Shown here in pieces: positions 19,416 to 29,235 of a stretch of 64,000 nucleotides of DNA. Position 1 is the stretch's first letter. The number at the start of each line of letters is the position of its first letter. The stretch lies in assembly GCF_014837155.1 (NCBI RefSeq), contig NZ_JACYHA010000005.1, positions 248,001-312,000 on the forward strand. The letters run 5' to 3'. Source of the DNA: Litchfieldia stipae. Lineage in GTDB: Bacteria > Bacillota > Bacilli > Bacillales > Bacillaceae_L. The notes under the pieces are model-generated. The model had not been told where the DNA came from. It was given only the letters and a program-made list of their open reading frames with translations, and ran no database searches. Position numbers and translations under genes: made by a program.

Positions 19416-19492
19416 ACACTGACATTAGAGTTCTGGCATTGTGGGTATTCCCTGTATGCTATGAAACACACGGGCATAACAAGTCAAGATTG

Positions 19493-20174
<682 letters not shown>

Positions 20175-20188
20175 TTGGGGGAACTCAC

Positions 20189-21715
20189 ATGAATAAAACG
20201 GTTAACTATCCTTGGTACAAAAAAGAAGATACTGATGCGTTTTTCGCTTTGTTTCAAAATAATTTAGCTAACTTCGTCCTTATTGCAGTAACCATGCTTG
20301 GAATGGGATTCCCAACAAGCATCGTCTTTGGAAAGGTTATTCCTGGAGCGGCTGTTGCCGTCATGGTTGGGAATTTATATTATGCTTACATGGCAAATCG
20401 CCTTGCTCAAAAGGAAGGACGTACTGATGTAACTGCCCTTTCTTATGGAATCAGTACTCCTGTTATGTTCGTGTTCTTATTTGGTGTGTTAGCACCAGCT
20501 TATGCGTTAACAAATGATCATGAACTTGCTTGGAAAATAGCTGTTGGAGCCGCGTTTTTAAGTGGTCTGATTGAAACACTTGTAAGCTTCACTGGGAACT
20601 GGGTTCGTAACCACCTTCCTCGTGCAGCTATGCTTGGAGCCCTTGCTGGGGTAGCTATCACATTTATTTCTGGTGAAATGTTATTTAATACATTCTCCGT
20701 ACCTGTAGTTGGTCTTGTTTCATTAATTATTATTATTGTTGGTGTTGTTGGAAAAATGGCAATGCCGTTTAAAATTCCGACTTCCTTGTTCGCCGTTATT
20801 ATTGGTACTATTTTAGCGTTTGTCCTTGGTTATCAATCTCCTGAAGCGATTTCAGAGGGTCTTGCGAATATTGGCTTCTATCCAATTCTACCAAGCTTTG
20901 CAGCGTTTGAAGGTATGTCATACTTATTTGGTTCATTAATCGGTCTTCTTGCAGTTATTCTACCTATTACACTTTATAATGCGATTGAAACAATGAACAA
21001 TGTTGATGCAATGGCAGCTGTTGGTGATTCGTACGATGTTCGTGAAAGTCAAGCAGTTGATGGTGTTGGTACGATGCTTGGAGCTGTTTTTGGCGGATTA
21101 TTCCCAACAACTGTATACATTGCGACAGTTGGTTCAAAAGCAATGGGTGCTGGACGTGGATATAGTATTCTAAACGCAGTAGTCTTTGGAATTGCTGCAG
21201 TAACTGGTGTAATTGCTGCATTCTCAGCTATCATTCCATTAGCAGCAGTTGCATCCATCCTTGTGTTTGTTGGTACATCAATGGTGATCACAGCGTTCCA
21301 AAACAACGAGACAAAATACTTCCCAGCTGTTGGAATTGCAATGCTTCCATATCTTGCAAACTATGTGATGACACGCTTCAACAATGCCGCTGGCGAGGTC
21401 GTTGCTAACATCTCTACAGGGATTGTTCCACTTGGTCAGGGTGCGATGTTCACAGCCATCATCTTAGGTGCAATCACTGTAGCAGTGATTGACAAACAGT
21501 TTGTGAAAGCAAGTATTTTCTCATTAATTGGAGCCCTACTCTCCTTCGTTGGCTTCATGCATGCACCGAAATTAGCATTCAACGCAGCACCTGACTTTTC
21601 GGTCGCTTACGTATTAGTCGCAGTATTTTTAGGCTATTGCGCTCTTCAACAAGCAAGAATTGCAAGAAAAGAGAATGCGGCTATTCAACGAAACTTAACG
21701 AAAGCAGCTTCTTAA
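20189..21715 (+). CDS. NCS2-type nucleobase permease (xanthine/uracil/vitamin C permease family)
   Basis: A 508-residue membrane protein with about 12-14 hydrophobic segments and the NCS2 substrate-site regions (LSYGISTPVMF near the N-terminal half and ETMNNVDAMA in the middle). It occupies the place of pbuX behind xpt but its N terminus (YPWYKKEDTDAFFALFQNN) is unlike classical PbuX or PbuG. It is closer to an AzgA-like branch found widely in bacteria. The riboswitch and xpt make xanthine, guanine or hypoxanthine the likely cargo; that is inferred. RBS GGGGG is clear and a strong terminator follows. Confidence 0.85.
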   Translation: MNKTVNYPWYKKEDTDAFFALFQNNLANFVLIAVTMLGMGFPTSIVFGKVIPGAAVAVMVGNLYYAYMANRLAQKEGRTDVTALSYGISTPVMFVFLFGVLAPAYALTNDHELAWKIAVGAAFLSGLIETLVSFTGNWVRNHLPRAAMLGALAGVAITFISGEMLFNTFSVPVVGLVSLIIIIVGVVGKMAMPFKIPTSLFAVIIGTILAFVLGYQSPEAISEGLANIGFYPILPSFAAFEGMSYLFGSLIGLLAVILPITLYNAIETMNNVDAMAAVGDSYDVRESQAVDGVGTMLGAVFGGLFPTTVYIATVGSKAMGAGRGYSILNAVVFGIAAVTGVIAAFSAIIPLAAVASILVFVGTSMVITAFQNNETKYFPAVGIAMLPYLANYVMTRFNNAAGEVVANISTGIVPLGQGAMFTAIILGAITVAVIDKQFVKASIFSLIGALLSFVGFMHAPKLAFNAAPDFSVAYVLVAVFLGYCALQQARIARKENAAIQRNLTKAAS

Positions 21716-21733
21716 ATACACGGTTTTAATACA

Positions 21734-21767
21734 TTCGCAGGAGTTTTTCACTCCTGCGAATTTTTTG
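21734..21767 (+). terminator. Rho-independent terminator of the xpt operon
   Basis: A perfect 10-bp stem ttcgcaggag / ctcctgcgaa with a seven-base loop is followed by six T. Confidence 0.93.
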
Positions 21768-21769
21768 TG

Positions 21770-21802
21770 TTGACTTCTTTACTGTATTAACCATATAATA
21801 CA
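21770..21802 (+). promoter_or_regulatory. Promoter with YtrA-type operator
   Basis: TTGACT (21770-21775) and TATAAT (21794-21799) are 18 bases apart. A perfect 7-bp inverted repeat, TGTATTA-N6-TAATACA (21783-21802), overlaps the -10 box, and another TAATACAC half-site is at 21823-21830. This resembles the GTGTATTA-type operator of B. subtilis YtrA, so the GntR protein encoded next probably represses its own operon here. Confidence 0.7.
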
Positions 21803-21875
21803 CATATAGCGTATGAACTACTTAATACACACACAACATGTTTTAACTAAATAGAAATGTATAGGAGTTGTTTCA

Positions 21876-22256
21876 ATGAATGTGAATTTTAATAATCGTG
21901 ATCCGGTCTATTTGCAGATTGTTCGTTATTTTAAAGAGCAAATTGCCATTGGTGAATTAGAGCCTGGAGAAGAAATCCCATCAAGACGTGAGCTAGCAAA
22001 TCGAATGAAGGTGAACCCAAATACTGCGCAAAGAGCGTACAAGGAAATGGAGGAACAGGGATTGATTTATACCGAGAAGAATCATCCAAGTAAAATCACA
22101 ACTGATCAACAGATATTAGGGAATGTACGAAGTGAACTGCTTGTTGAAGCGGTTGATGTATTTGTGTCATCTGTTCGCTCTATCAATGTACCTGTTGACG
22201 AGCTGCTTGATTTAGTTCGAGAAAAGTACACGGCAAACGATAATAAGGAGGCTTAA
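21876..22256 (+). CDS. GntR-family repressor, YtrA subfamily
   Basis: A 126-residue regulator with the GntR winged HTH in the first 70 residues (PSRRELANRMKVNPNTAQRAYKEM style) and only a short C-terminal helical extension, the layout of YtrA rather than FadR or HutC types. In B. subtilis YtrA represses an ABC operon induced by cell-wall antibiotics. Here it precedes an ABC ATPase by two bases and heads a five-gene unit. A palindrome resembling a YtrA operator overlaps its promoter, indicating autorepression. Confidence 0.9.
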   Translation: MNVNFNNRDPVYLQIVRYFKEQIAIGELEPGEEIPSRRELANRMKVNPNTAQRAYKEMEEQGLIYTEKNHPSKITTDQQILGNVRSELLVEAVDVFVSSVRSINVPVDELLDLVREKYTANDNKEA

Positions 22257-22258
22257 GC

Positions 22259-22948
22259 ATGATTGAAGTAAAAGCGGTAGAAAAGAAATTCGGACGTAAG
22301 AAAATACTAAAAGGTGTCTCTTTCTCAGCCAATAAAGGTGAAATCACCTGCTTAATTGGCATCAATGGCGTTGGAAAAACAACAATTCTAAATGCCATTA
22401 TGGCTCTTACCCCGATTAATAAAGGCGAGATCTTGATCGATGGAAAACCAATTGATAAGCATACTTACGAAAAAATCACCTTTATCCCAGATGCCATCAC
22501 TATGCTTCCACAGATGACTATCTCTGAGGCCATGGAGTTTATGCAAGACTTTTACGTGAGCTGGAATCAGGAACGTGCAAATGAATTACTTGGTTTCTTC
22601 AGATTAGACAAAGAACAACGAATCTCTTCCCTTTCGAAAGGAAACACAGCAAAGGTCAATTTATTACTTGGTCTTGCACTTGATGTAGATTACGTCTTAA
22701 TGGATGAGCCGTTCTCTGGAATTGATATGTTCAGTCGAGAGGAAATTGCGAAGGTATTTACAAGCCATTTAATTGAAAATCGCGGTGTTATTATCACAAC
22801 ACATGAAGTCAGCGATATTGAGCATTTAATTGATAAAGTTGTTCTACTTGATAATGGATTGGTCACAAAGGAATTCAGTGCAGAGGAAGAACGTGAAATC
22901 AATGGGAATTCAGTCATTGATGTCATGAGAGAGGTGTATCAGCGATGA
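22259..22948 (+). CDS. ABC transporter ATP-binding protein
   Basis: A 229-residue single ABC domain: Walker A GINGVGKTT, signature LSKGNTAKV, Walker B VLMDEP and the switch His in ITTHE. The signature is LSKG rather than LSGG, as is common in this export-type branch. It starts two bases after the YtrA-type repressor and its end overlaps the next gene by four bases. It probably powers the 277-residue membrane protein encoded next, in antibiotic resistance or envelope-stress response by analogy with ytr operons. Confidence 0.88.
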   Translation: MIEVKAVEKKFGRKKILKGVSFSANKGEITCLIGINGVGKTTILNAIMALTPINKGEILIDGKPIDKHTYEKITFIPDAITMLPQMTISEAMEFMQDFYVSWNQERANELLGFFRLDKEQRISSLSKGNTAKVNLLLGLALDVDYVLMDEPFSGIDMFSREEIAKVFTSHLIENRGVIITTHEVSDIEHLIDKVVLLDNGLVTKEFSAEEEREINGNSVIDVMREVYQR

Positions 22949-23778
22949 AAAAATACTTAAAGCTAGTTAATTTTGAATTAAATCGAGTGACTAAATTATA
23001 TGTCGTCTTGCTTGCAATCACATTTGTGATTCAAATGATCGGCCTGATTGTTAGTACAAAAAGATATCTTAATTTGGCTAATGAATCAATCTATGGCGAG
23101 ATGATGTCACAAACTGAATTTCTAGAAACATATGGTCAATATAGTATTCTTCAATTTATAAGAAGCTCTTGGTTCTTTGGTCCAATTGCATTATGTATTG
23201 CGGCCATTGGGTTCTACATCTTTCTTATTTGGTATCGTGATTGGGTTGGGAAGAATACGTTTGTTTACCGATTACTTATGCTCCCAACATCAAGATTAAA
23301 TATCTTCTTTGCAAAAATCACGACAATTCTCCTTTTAGTCTTTGGATTAGTTGCTTTTCAACACATCCTATTACTAATTGAAAATCTAGTGATGAAAGCT
23401 AGGATTCCTGAGGAATTTAGAGTAGACCTGGGTATCGTGTCTATTATTCAAAGCTTACCTGAGTTATCAATCATTATCCCAACTAGTTTGATAGAACTAG
23501 TCTTATATTATGGAGCAGGTTTGATGGCTGTCTCGGTTCTTTTTACAGCGATTTTAATGGAACGAAGCTTCAAATTAAAAGGGATCTTATTAGGTATTCT
23601 GTATTGCGCGGCTGCTGTCATTGTATTACTAGCACCATTACTCTTACATGAATTTGTTCTGGATGGCTTCTTCTATCCAATTGAATTATTAATACTTGAA
23701 ATCATCATGGGATTGATTATATTAGGCGTATCGATTTGGATGAGCCGCTTCCTATTAATTAGAAAGATCACTGTATAA
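22945..23778 (+). CDS. ABC transporter membrane subunit
   Basis: A 277-residue integral membrane protein with about six hydrophobic segments and a basic N terminus (MKKYLKLVNFELNRVTKLY), typical of ABC-2-like permeases that pair with a separate ATPase. The ATGA overlap with the ATPase gene indicates translational coupling. No close named family was recognised. Its position in a YtrA-controlled operon suggests an exporter or a sensor of envelope damage. Confidence 0.75.
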   Translation: MKKYLKLVNFELNRVTKLYVVLLAITFVIQMIGLIVSTKRYLNLANESIYGEMMSQTEFLETYGQYSILQFIRSSWFFGPIALCIAAIGFYIFLIWYRDWVGKNTFVYRLLMLPTSRLNIFFAKITTILLLVFGLVAFQHILLLIENLVMKARIPEEFRVDLGIVSIIQSLPELSIIIPTSLIELVLYYGAGLMAVSVLFTAILMERSFKLKGILLGILYCAAAVIVLLAPLLLHEFVLDGFFYPIELLILEIIMGLIILGVSIWMSRFLLIRKITV

Positions 23779-23790
23779 GGAGTGTCAAAC

Positions 23791-25011
23791 ATGAAAAAAT
23801 ACTGGAAATCAATCGCCATTATTGTAGTGATTATATTTAGTCTTGGAGCCTTCTATGTGAATGCAGCTTCGTCCGTTGTCATTCACCCAGCTTTTGTGAT
23901 AGAAACACTGAGTGGGGATGCAAATGAAATCAAGCCATTGCAGTTAGTGGGACATTATTCGGATACCTCCTCAATGAATTATGTAAGTACGTCTGTCACG
24001 CTTGACGAAGAAGGCTCTACTTATCAAAATCGGAGCTTTCTTAATAATCTCATTGGACATCCACCTGGACTAATTTCAGAATACCGGGATAATTATCGAA
24101 ACTTCATGAGAGGTAAGAATTTTGATATCAACTCTTATTTTGAGAACGACAAGCACCTTGCTTACGCAGATGTTGAATACAATTTAAGTTCTATAAAATC
24201 AAGAGATTTTAAGTTTAATCTTGCTGTGTTAACGAAAGCAGATGGAAACATAGATTCCTTTCAACTTGAAGTTCCTAATGGGAATAAGTTCGATTATATG
24301 TATGTTGAGGATGTACAATTAATAGAAAATAAGTTATTCATCATCACCCATAGTTATAAATACCAAGGTGACAATTACGTAAATGAGAAGCATAACTATA
24401 CAATAGATGTAACGACTCACAAAATGGAAAATGACGATATCATCATACAAGGTACTACCGATGGAGCTAAGACAAGAACCGATACACAGCTTGTTTCATC
24501 AAACCCAATTGGAGCATCTGAACACTTAATTTTTATAGAAACTGAATGGGAAATCATAGAAGACATGGAGTCCTCTCGAGAAGAAGTGATCAAGCAAGAG
24601 TTCATTTCTTACAATATCCTAACAAAAGAAAAAGAAACAATCGATCTTCCTAACCTACAACTAGATGAGAATAACCTTAGCTTCTTTGATGGCTCTACAA
24701 TCTATTTCATGACATTTGGAAACCAAGAATTGATTGTTACTCCGTATCACTTAGAAGATGACAAAGCTGGAGATAGTTATTCCATACCACTTTCTGGTGA
24801 AGATGGAATGGCCTATGCACATATGACAACCGTAAAAAATGATAAGCTCTATATTACATCTTCACAAATGACAAATGATATCGAGGCAGATGTGATTGTC
24901 GCAGATGCAACTACTGGTGAAACATTATTCACAGGTAAGATTGCATTTAAGGATCCAGCAGAGTTCACTAACCCGTTCGAATTATATTTCTATAGCATGT
25001 ATGTGAAGTAA
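23791..25011 (+). CDS. Membrane-anchored extracytoplasmic protein of unknown function
   Basis: The start is ATG 23791, eight bases after AAGGAG; a GTG nine bases earlier lies inside the RBS. The 406-residue product has one N-terminal transmembrane helix (residues about 6-25) and an otherwise soluble, beta-rich extracellular part with no cysteine motif or enzyme signature. It resembles the accessory beta-propeller-like proteins seen in some Bacillus ABC operons. It sits between the ABC permease and an ECF sigma gene, so it could form a complex with the transporter or restrain the sigma factor. Neither is shown. Confidence 0.65.
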   Translation: MKKYWKSIAIIVVIIFSLGAFYVNAASSVVIHPAFVIETLSGDANEIKPLQLVGHYSDTSSMNYVSTSVTLDEEGSTYQNRSFLNNLIGHPPGLISEYRDNYRNFMRGKNFDINSYFENDKHLAYADVEYNLSSIKSRDFKFNLAVLTKADGNIDSFQLEVPNGNKFDYMYVEDVQLIENKLFIITHSYKYQGDNYVNEKHNYTIDVTTHKMENDDIIIQGTTDGAKTRTDTQLVSSNPIGASEHLIFIETEWEIIEDMESSREEVIKQEFISYNILTKEKETIDLPNLQLDENNLSFFDGSTIYFMTFGNQELIVTPYHLEDDKAGDSYSIPLSGEDGMAYAHMTTVKNDKLYITSSQMTNDIEADVIVADATTGETLFTGKIAFKDPAEFTNPFELYFYSMYVK

Positions 25012-25013
25012 AC

Positions 25014-25517
25014 ATGGAGACTTGGGAGATCTATGCAGCCTATAAAAATAAGGTGTATCACCTTGCACTTTCCTATGTGAAGGATACTTATTTAGCGGAA
25101 GACCTTTCCCATGAAATTCTTGTCAAATGCTATTTAACGCGTAAAACATTTAACGGTGATTGCTCCTTTCAGTCCTGGATCTATCGAATTGCGATTAACC
25201 ATTGCATCGATTATTTACGAAAAGAAGCTAGACATTCAAGCTTACTGTATGAAGATGTTGATTTGTTTAATGATAAAAATGGCTGTACTCCTGAATCTGA
25301 GGTCTTACTTCAAAGTGAGAAAGAAGATCTCAGATTCAAATTAAGACAGCTTCCTTCTAAATACAAAGAAGTGATTATTCTCTATTACTTTCAGGAGCAA
25401 TCATTGAAGGAGATCGAGGGTCATTTGAACATCAATCTTTCTACGATTAAAACTAGGCTGTTTCGTGCAAAACGTTTGTTGCGGGACATGTATGAAGATG
25501 TCGAGGCAATTTGTTAA
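25014..25517 (+). CDS. ECF RNA polymerase sigma factor
   Basis: A 167-residue group-IV sigma factor. Region 2 (about residues 6-78) has the DTYLAEDLSHEILVKCYL and SWIYRIAINHCIDYLRK core; region 4 (about 105-160) has LPSKYKEVIILYYFQEQSLKEI followed by an HTH. It starts three bases after the preceding gene with only a weak RBS, so translation is probably coupled. There is no standard anti-sigma gene; the neighbouring 406-residue membrane protein could serve this role. It is the last gene of the YtrA-controlled unit. Confidence 0.88.
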   Translation: METWEIYAAYKNKVYHLALSYVKDTYLAEDLSHEILVKCYLTRKTFNGDCSFQSWIYRIAINHCIDYLRKEARHSSLLYEDVDLFNDKNGCTPESEVLLQSEKEDLRFKLRQLPSKYKEVIILYYFQEQSLKEIEGHLNINLSTIKTRLFRAKRLLRDMYEDVEAIC

Positions 25518-25528
25518 ATGAGCATAAA

Positions 25529-25577
25529 AAAAAGCACCATATCCAAGGATAATCTCCTGGGGTATGGTGCTTTTCTT
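25529..25577 (+). terminator. Rho-independent terminator of the YtrA-type operon
   Basis: aaaagcaccatatcc pairs with ggtatggtgctttt around a 16-base loop, ending in a T-rich tail 12 bases after the sigma gene stop. Confidence 0.85.
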
Positions 25578-25616
25578 AATAATATAGGAAACAAAGTAGA
25601 TATATTTGAATCCTTA

Positions 25617-25734
25617 GCAGACTGAATACACGGAGACTCCCGCGGGATGCGTGAGCAAAGTGAGACCCCACAGGAGCATCGCGACGAGGAGGCTCACCGG
25701 TCACCCCGCAGGACGCGGAGTGTATTCAGACTGC
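25617..25734. repeat. Long intergenic palindrome, about 118 bp
   Basis: The terminal arms gcagactgaatacac / gtgtattcagactgc pair except at one position. The interior has the same GC-rich blocks as 15148-15266 (gagactccc, caggagcat, gcgacgagg, ggctcac, ggacgcgg). It lies between a terminator and a convergent gene. Confidence 0.87.
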
Positions 25735-25764
25735 GTTTTTGTAGAGCCACCCTAAGTTTCAAAC

Positions 25765-26139
25765 TTATTTATAAAACACCTTATCGATATTATACTTCGA
25801 ATGAAGGTTATTAATAATAAACGTTTCGTAAATGTCACGGTCAGTTGGGTCTTCTACTAGACAGATATCAATTCGGTAGACTTCATCTCTGTATTTCTTC
25901 ATTGGAGATACATTGTCTTCAAAATGCTTCTTAATTCTTTGTCTTAGCTTTCGTGCCTTCCCTACAAATAACAGCTCATCATGCATGTTGAAGAATAGGA
26001 AGATTCCGCCCTTGTCTCTTGGGATCTTATGAAAATCAATGAAACCATAGATCGCTTTGATTTCAGGTTCATTTTCTGTTCGAACTTGTTCTCTCTGAGT
26101 AATACTAATATCAGGAGTTGGTATTTCAATTTTAATCAA
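25765..26139 (-). CDS. GIY-YIG domain protein
   Basis: A small protein with the GIY-YIG nuclease core: GIFLFFN replaces GIY, LLFVGKARKLRQRIKKHF contains the YIG-equivalent and conserved Arg, and YETFIINNLHSKYN carries the C-terminal Glu and Asn. The domain occupies almost all of the roughly 124 residues. The start is uncertain: TTG 26139 has AAAGGA ten bases upstream, while GTG 26148 is too near to it. GIY-YIG proteins of this size are standalone nuclease-like proteins of unknown role. The degenerate GIF and FVG triplets leave catalytic activity open. Confidence 0.75.
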   Translation of the reverse strand: MIKIEIPTPDISITQREQVRTENEPEIKAIYGFIDFHKIPRDKGGIFLFFNMHDELLFVGKARKLRQRIKKHFEDNVSPMKKYRDEVYRIDICLVEDPTDRDIYETFIINNLHSKYNIDKVFYK

Positions 26140-26197
26140 GTATGTCACGTCCTTTAAATGTATAGTGGTCTATCGTACCATAAGAACCTGCAAAAAG

Positions 26198-27325
26198 CTA
26201 TTCAATCTTTGCACTGATAGCTCCTGTCACATCATAATCTTGAAGGTCAATCTCAAGCTCTTGTCCAAGAGCAAGCTTTGCTAACTCTGCACCTAAATAA
26301 GGGCCAACTGTTAAGCCTGAAGCACCTAGGCCATTTGCAACTAAAATTCCCTCAACATTTGGCAAACGTCCTATCACTGGTAGGAATCCAGGTGTGAATG
26401 GGCGAAAGCCAACCCTTGTCTCCATCAATGTTGCATGTTCTAATTGCGGGGCGACTGTCAGTGCTTTTTGAAGAACCTCATGAATTCCCCCAGCGGTCAC
26501 ACGGTTATCAAATCCCGTATCGTTTTCATGAGTCGCACCAATCACTACTCGACCTTCCTCAAATGACAAAATATATTGATCACTTGGTGGCATCACAACT
26601 GGCCAATCTGCTGTATCATGAGTAGGCAAGTGCAGATGAACAATTTGAGCTTTTTGAAAGCTGACCAGAAATTGCATACCCAAAGGAGCAATTAATTCGT
26701 TTGCCCATGCGCCCGCTGTTACAATCACTTGATCAGCAAGTAGGATTTGATCCTCCACTTTCACACCTGTCACTCGGTTATTTCTAAAGACTAACATAGC
26801 ATTCCCTCTCAGAAATGTACCTCCATGGTTCATAAAAGCAGCAATCAAGGAATCCCTCAAGGCTCTACCATTCACTCGTGCTGCTCCACTGATATGTACA
26901 GAACCATATTCCTCTGATAAGACAGGAAACATCGCCTTAGTTTCTTGTGGAGATAGTCTTGTAATTTCACCGATTTCTGGTGCGTCCTCACGCCTTTTGA
27001 CTGCACGCTCTTCCATTTTCACTAGCTTGACTTCATCATGATGCAGACTAATGGCTCCTACTTTCTTGTAACCTGTATCAGATTCGCCTTCCTTCTCTAA
27101 CTGAGGAATAAGTGTTTGATAATATCTTGCCCCATTTTTCGCTAAAGTGTACCACGCTTTGTTCCTTCGCTGTGATAACCATGGGCACACAATTCCAGCT
27201 GCTGCATCTGTTGCTTGTCCTAGATCCCAGCGATCAACAAGGGTTACTTGAACCCCTGTTTTTGCGAGATGATAAGCAGTTGATGCACCAAGTATCCCAG
27301 CACCAACGATAATCATTGATTTCAT
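26198..27325 (-). CDS. FAD-dependent amino-acid oxidase/dehydrogenase family protein (DAO)
   Basis: A 375-residue flavoprotein with the N-terminal FAD-binding GAGILGASTAYHLAKTG, DAAAGIVCPW motif in the DAO family, and the C-terminal VANGLGASGLTVGP segment that contacts FAD. The family oxidises secondary or D-amino acids such as glycine, sarcosine or D-amino acids. No ThiO, SoxB or DadA-specific partner gene is near, so the substrate is open. An AAAGGTG RBS lies before the ATG. It follows the ABC exporter pair on the same strand, 50 bases away, possibly in one transcript. Confidence 0.85.
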   Translation of the reverse strand: MKSMIIVGAGILGASTAYHLAKTGVQVTLVDRWDLGQATDAAAGIVCPWLSQRRNKAWYTLAKNGARYYQTLIPQLEKEGESDTGYKKVGAISLHHDEVKLVKMEERAVKRREDAPEIGEITRLSPQETKAMFPVLSEEYGSVHISGAARVNGRALRDSLIAAFMNHGGTFLRGNAMLVFRNNRVTGVKVEDQILLADQVIVTAGAWANELIAPLGMQFLVSFQKAQIVHLHLPTHDTADWPVVMPPSDQYILSFEEGRVVIGATHENDTGFDNRVTAGGIHEVLQKALTVAPQLEHATLMETRVGFRPFTPGFLPVIGRLPNVEGILVANGLGASGLTVGPYLGAELAKLALGQELEIDLQDYDVTGAISAKIE

Positions 27326-27375
27326 TTATTAACACCTTTTTCACTAATCTATTTCATTTGCTTATTTTACCCTAA

Positions 27376-29235
27376 CTAACTTACTGCCTCACTCGAACTA
27401 AATTGACTATAGTATAATTCAGCATAGAATCCATTTTGTTCTAGCAACTCATGATGATTTCCTTTTTCAATAATGTCGCCTTCCTTCATGACTAAAATTA
27501 AGTCAGCATCTCTAATCGTAGAAAGACGATGGGCAATAACAAAGCTTGTACGCCCCTCCATTAATTGATTCATGGCGTTCTGAATATTCATTTCAGTTCT
27601 AGTATCAACACTACTCGTCGCTTCATCTAATATTAAAATTTTCGGATCAGCTAGAATTGCTCTAGCAATTGTAATTAATTGTCTTTGTCCTTGTGAGATA
27701 TTACTTGCATCCTCACCTAACACCGTATCATACCCATCAGGCAATGTCCGTATGAAATCGTCGGCATAAGCACTTTTTGCAGCGGCAATCATGTCTTTCT
27801 CCGTCGCTCCTTCACGGCCATATGCGATATTGTCTCGTATGGTTCCATTGAACAGCCATGTGTCCTGAAGCACCATCGCAAACATTGATCTTGCTTGTTC
27901 TCGCGTTAAATCACTTAAATTGACTCCATCAATACGAATGCTGCCACGATCTGGCTCATAAAACCTCATTAATAAATTGATAATCGTTGACTTCCCTGCT
28001 CCAGTCGGTCCAACAATAGCTACGGTTTGACCTTCAGCAACATCTAAGCTTAAATCCTTAATGACTGGCTTGTCAGCTTCATAGCCAAATTGTACATGAT
28101 CAAAAGATATGCTTCCTTTCAAGCGATCAAGATCAACATTTCCTGGCGACTCAGTATTCTCTTCTGACTCATCTAACAGGACAAAAATTCGTTCTGCTGA
28201 TGCCATTGCGACTTGAATCATGTTTGCAATTCCAGCAGCTTGAGTCATCGGTTGAGAAAGCTGTTGAGAATATTGAATAAATGCCTGTACATCACCAATT
28301 CGAATATTTCCATTTAAAACAAGAAGACCACCTGCAATACTTACAAAAACATAGCTGAGGTTCCCAACAAAGGTCATCATCGGCATCATCATTCCTGAGA
28401 TAAATTGAGCCTTCCAACCAGAATGATACAAACGCTCATTGATTTCATCAAATTCCTTTATCGCCTCTTCTTCATGACCAAATGCTTTCACCACTTGATG
28501 TCCCGAAAACATTTCTTCAATATGACCATTCACATTCCCTAGCTCTTCCTGCTGATTCACGAAATGCTTTTGGGAAAATGATGCAAACACACGTATCACA
28601 ACACCACTTAGCGGAATCGCAATCAGTGCAACAAGTGTTAACCAAGGGCTAATCACAAGCATCATAATAATGATCCCAATAATAGAAATAAATGAAGTAA
28701 TTAATTGTGAAAGAGCCTGCTGCAAGGAATTATTAATATTGTCAATATCATTCACGGCACGGCTAAGAATATCACCATGTGGATGCTTATCAAAATACTT
28801 CAGCGGCAATCTTGTAAGCTTTTCATTTACTTCTTGTCTAATTTGTGCACTCGTTCTTTGTGACACACCTGCCATAATGTATTGTTGAATAAAAGCAAAC
28901 AATGAACTTAACAGATAGAGTCCAATAAGAATAATTAGAATTCGACCAATAAATGCAAAGTCCACTCCCACTCTTGCAGTAACGCTCTCAAATAAAGAGG
29001 TTGTTGCATCCCCTAGTAGCTTAGGACTTATAACATTAAATAAGGTTGAAAAAATGGCTGCAATCGCCACAAGAATTAACTTGAATTTCTGTGGTTTTAA
29101 ATAGGCTACTAATCTCTTGAAGGTATTCTTGAAATCCTTTGGTTTTTCAACATGCATCATCGGACCAAATCCTGGTCCTCCCCCTTTTGGCTTGGAGGTA
29201 GATGAACCTATTCCTTTTTTCACCTTTTTACTCAT
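27376..29235 (-). CDS. ABC exporter half-transporter, subunit B
   Basis: A 619-residue fused membrane/ATPase half-transporter. Six transmembrane helices span about residues 60-340, followed by an ABC domain with Walker A VGPTGAGKST, signature NISQGQRQ and Walker B ILILDEATSSVD. The basic, glycine-rich N terminus precedes the membrane domain. Its start overlaps the previous gene's stop by four bases, so this and the 575-residue partner make a heterodimeric exporter of the YfiBC/YknUV/BmrCD sort, probably for drugs or peptides. Signature NISQG is non-standard LSGGQ, while the partner has a canonical one. Confidence 0.9.
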   Translation of the reverse strand: MSKKVKKGIGSSTSKPKGGGPGFGPMMHVEKPKDFKNTFKRLVAYLKPQKFKLILVAIAAIFSTLFNVISPKLLGDATTSLFESVTARVGVDFAFIGRILIILIGLYLLSSLFAFIQQYIMAGVSQRTSAQIRQEVNEKLTRLPLKYFDKHPHGDILSRAVNDIDNINNSLQQALSQLITSFISIIGIIIMMLVISPWLTLVALIAIPLSGVVIRVFASFSQKHFVNQQEELGNVNGHIEEMFSGHQVVKAFGHEEEAIKEFDEINERLYHSGWKAQFISGMMMPMMTFVGNLSYVFVSIAGGLLVLNGNIRIGDVQAFIQYSQQLSQPMTQAAGIANMIQVAMASAERIFVLLDESEENTESPGNVDLDRLKGSISFDHVQFGYEADKPVIKDLSLDVAEGQTVAIVGPTGAGKSTIINLLMRFYEPDRGSIRIDGVNLSDLTREQARSMFAMVLQDTWLFNGTIRDNIAYGREGATEKDMIAAAKSAYADDFIRTLPDGYDTVLGEDASNISQGQRQLITIARAILADPKILILDEATSSVDTRTEMNIQNAMNQLMEGRTSFVIAHRLSTIRDADLILVMKEGDIIEKGNHHELLEQNGFYAELYYSQFSSSEAVS

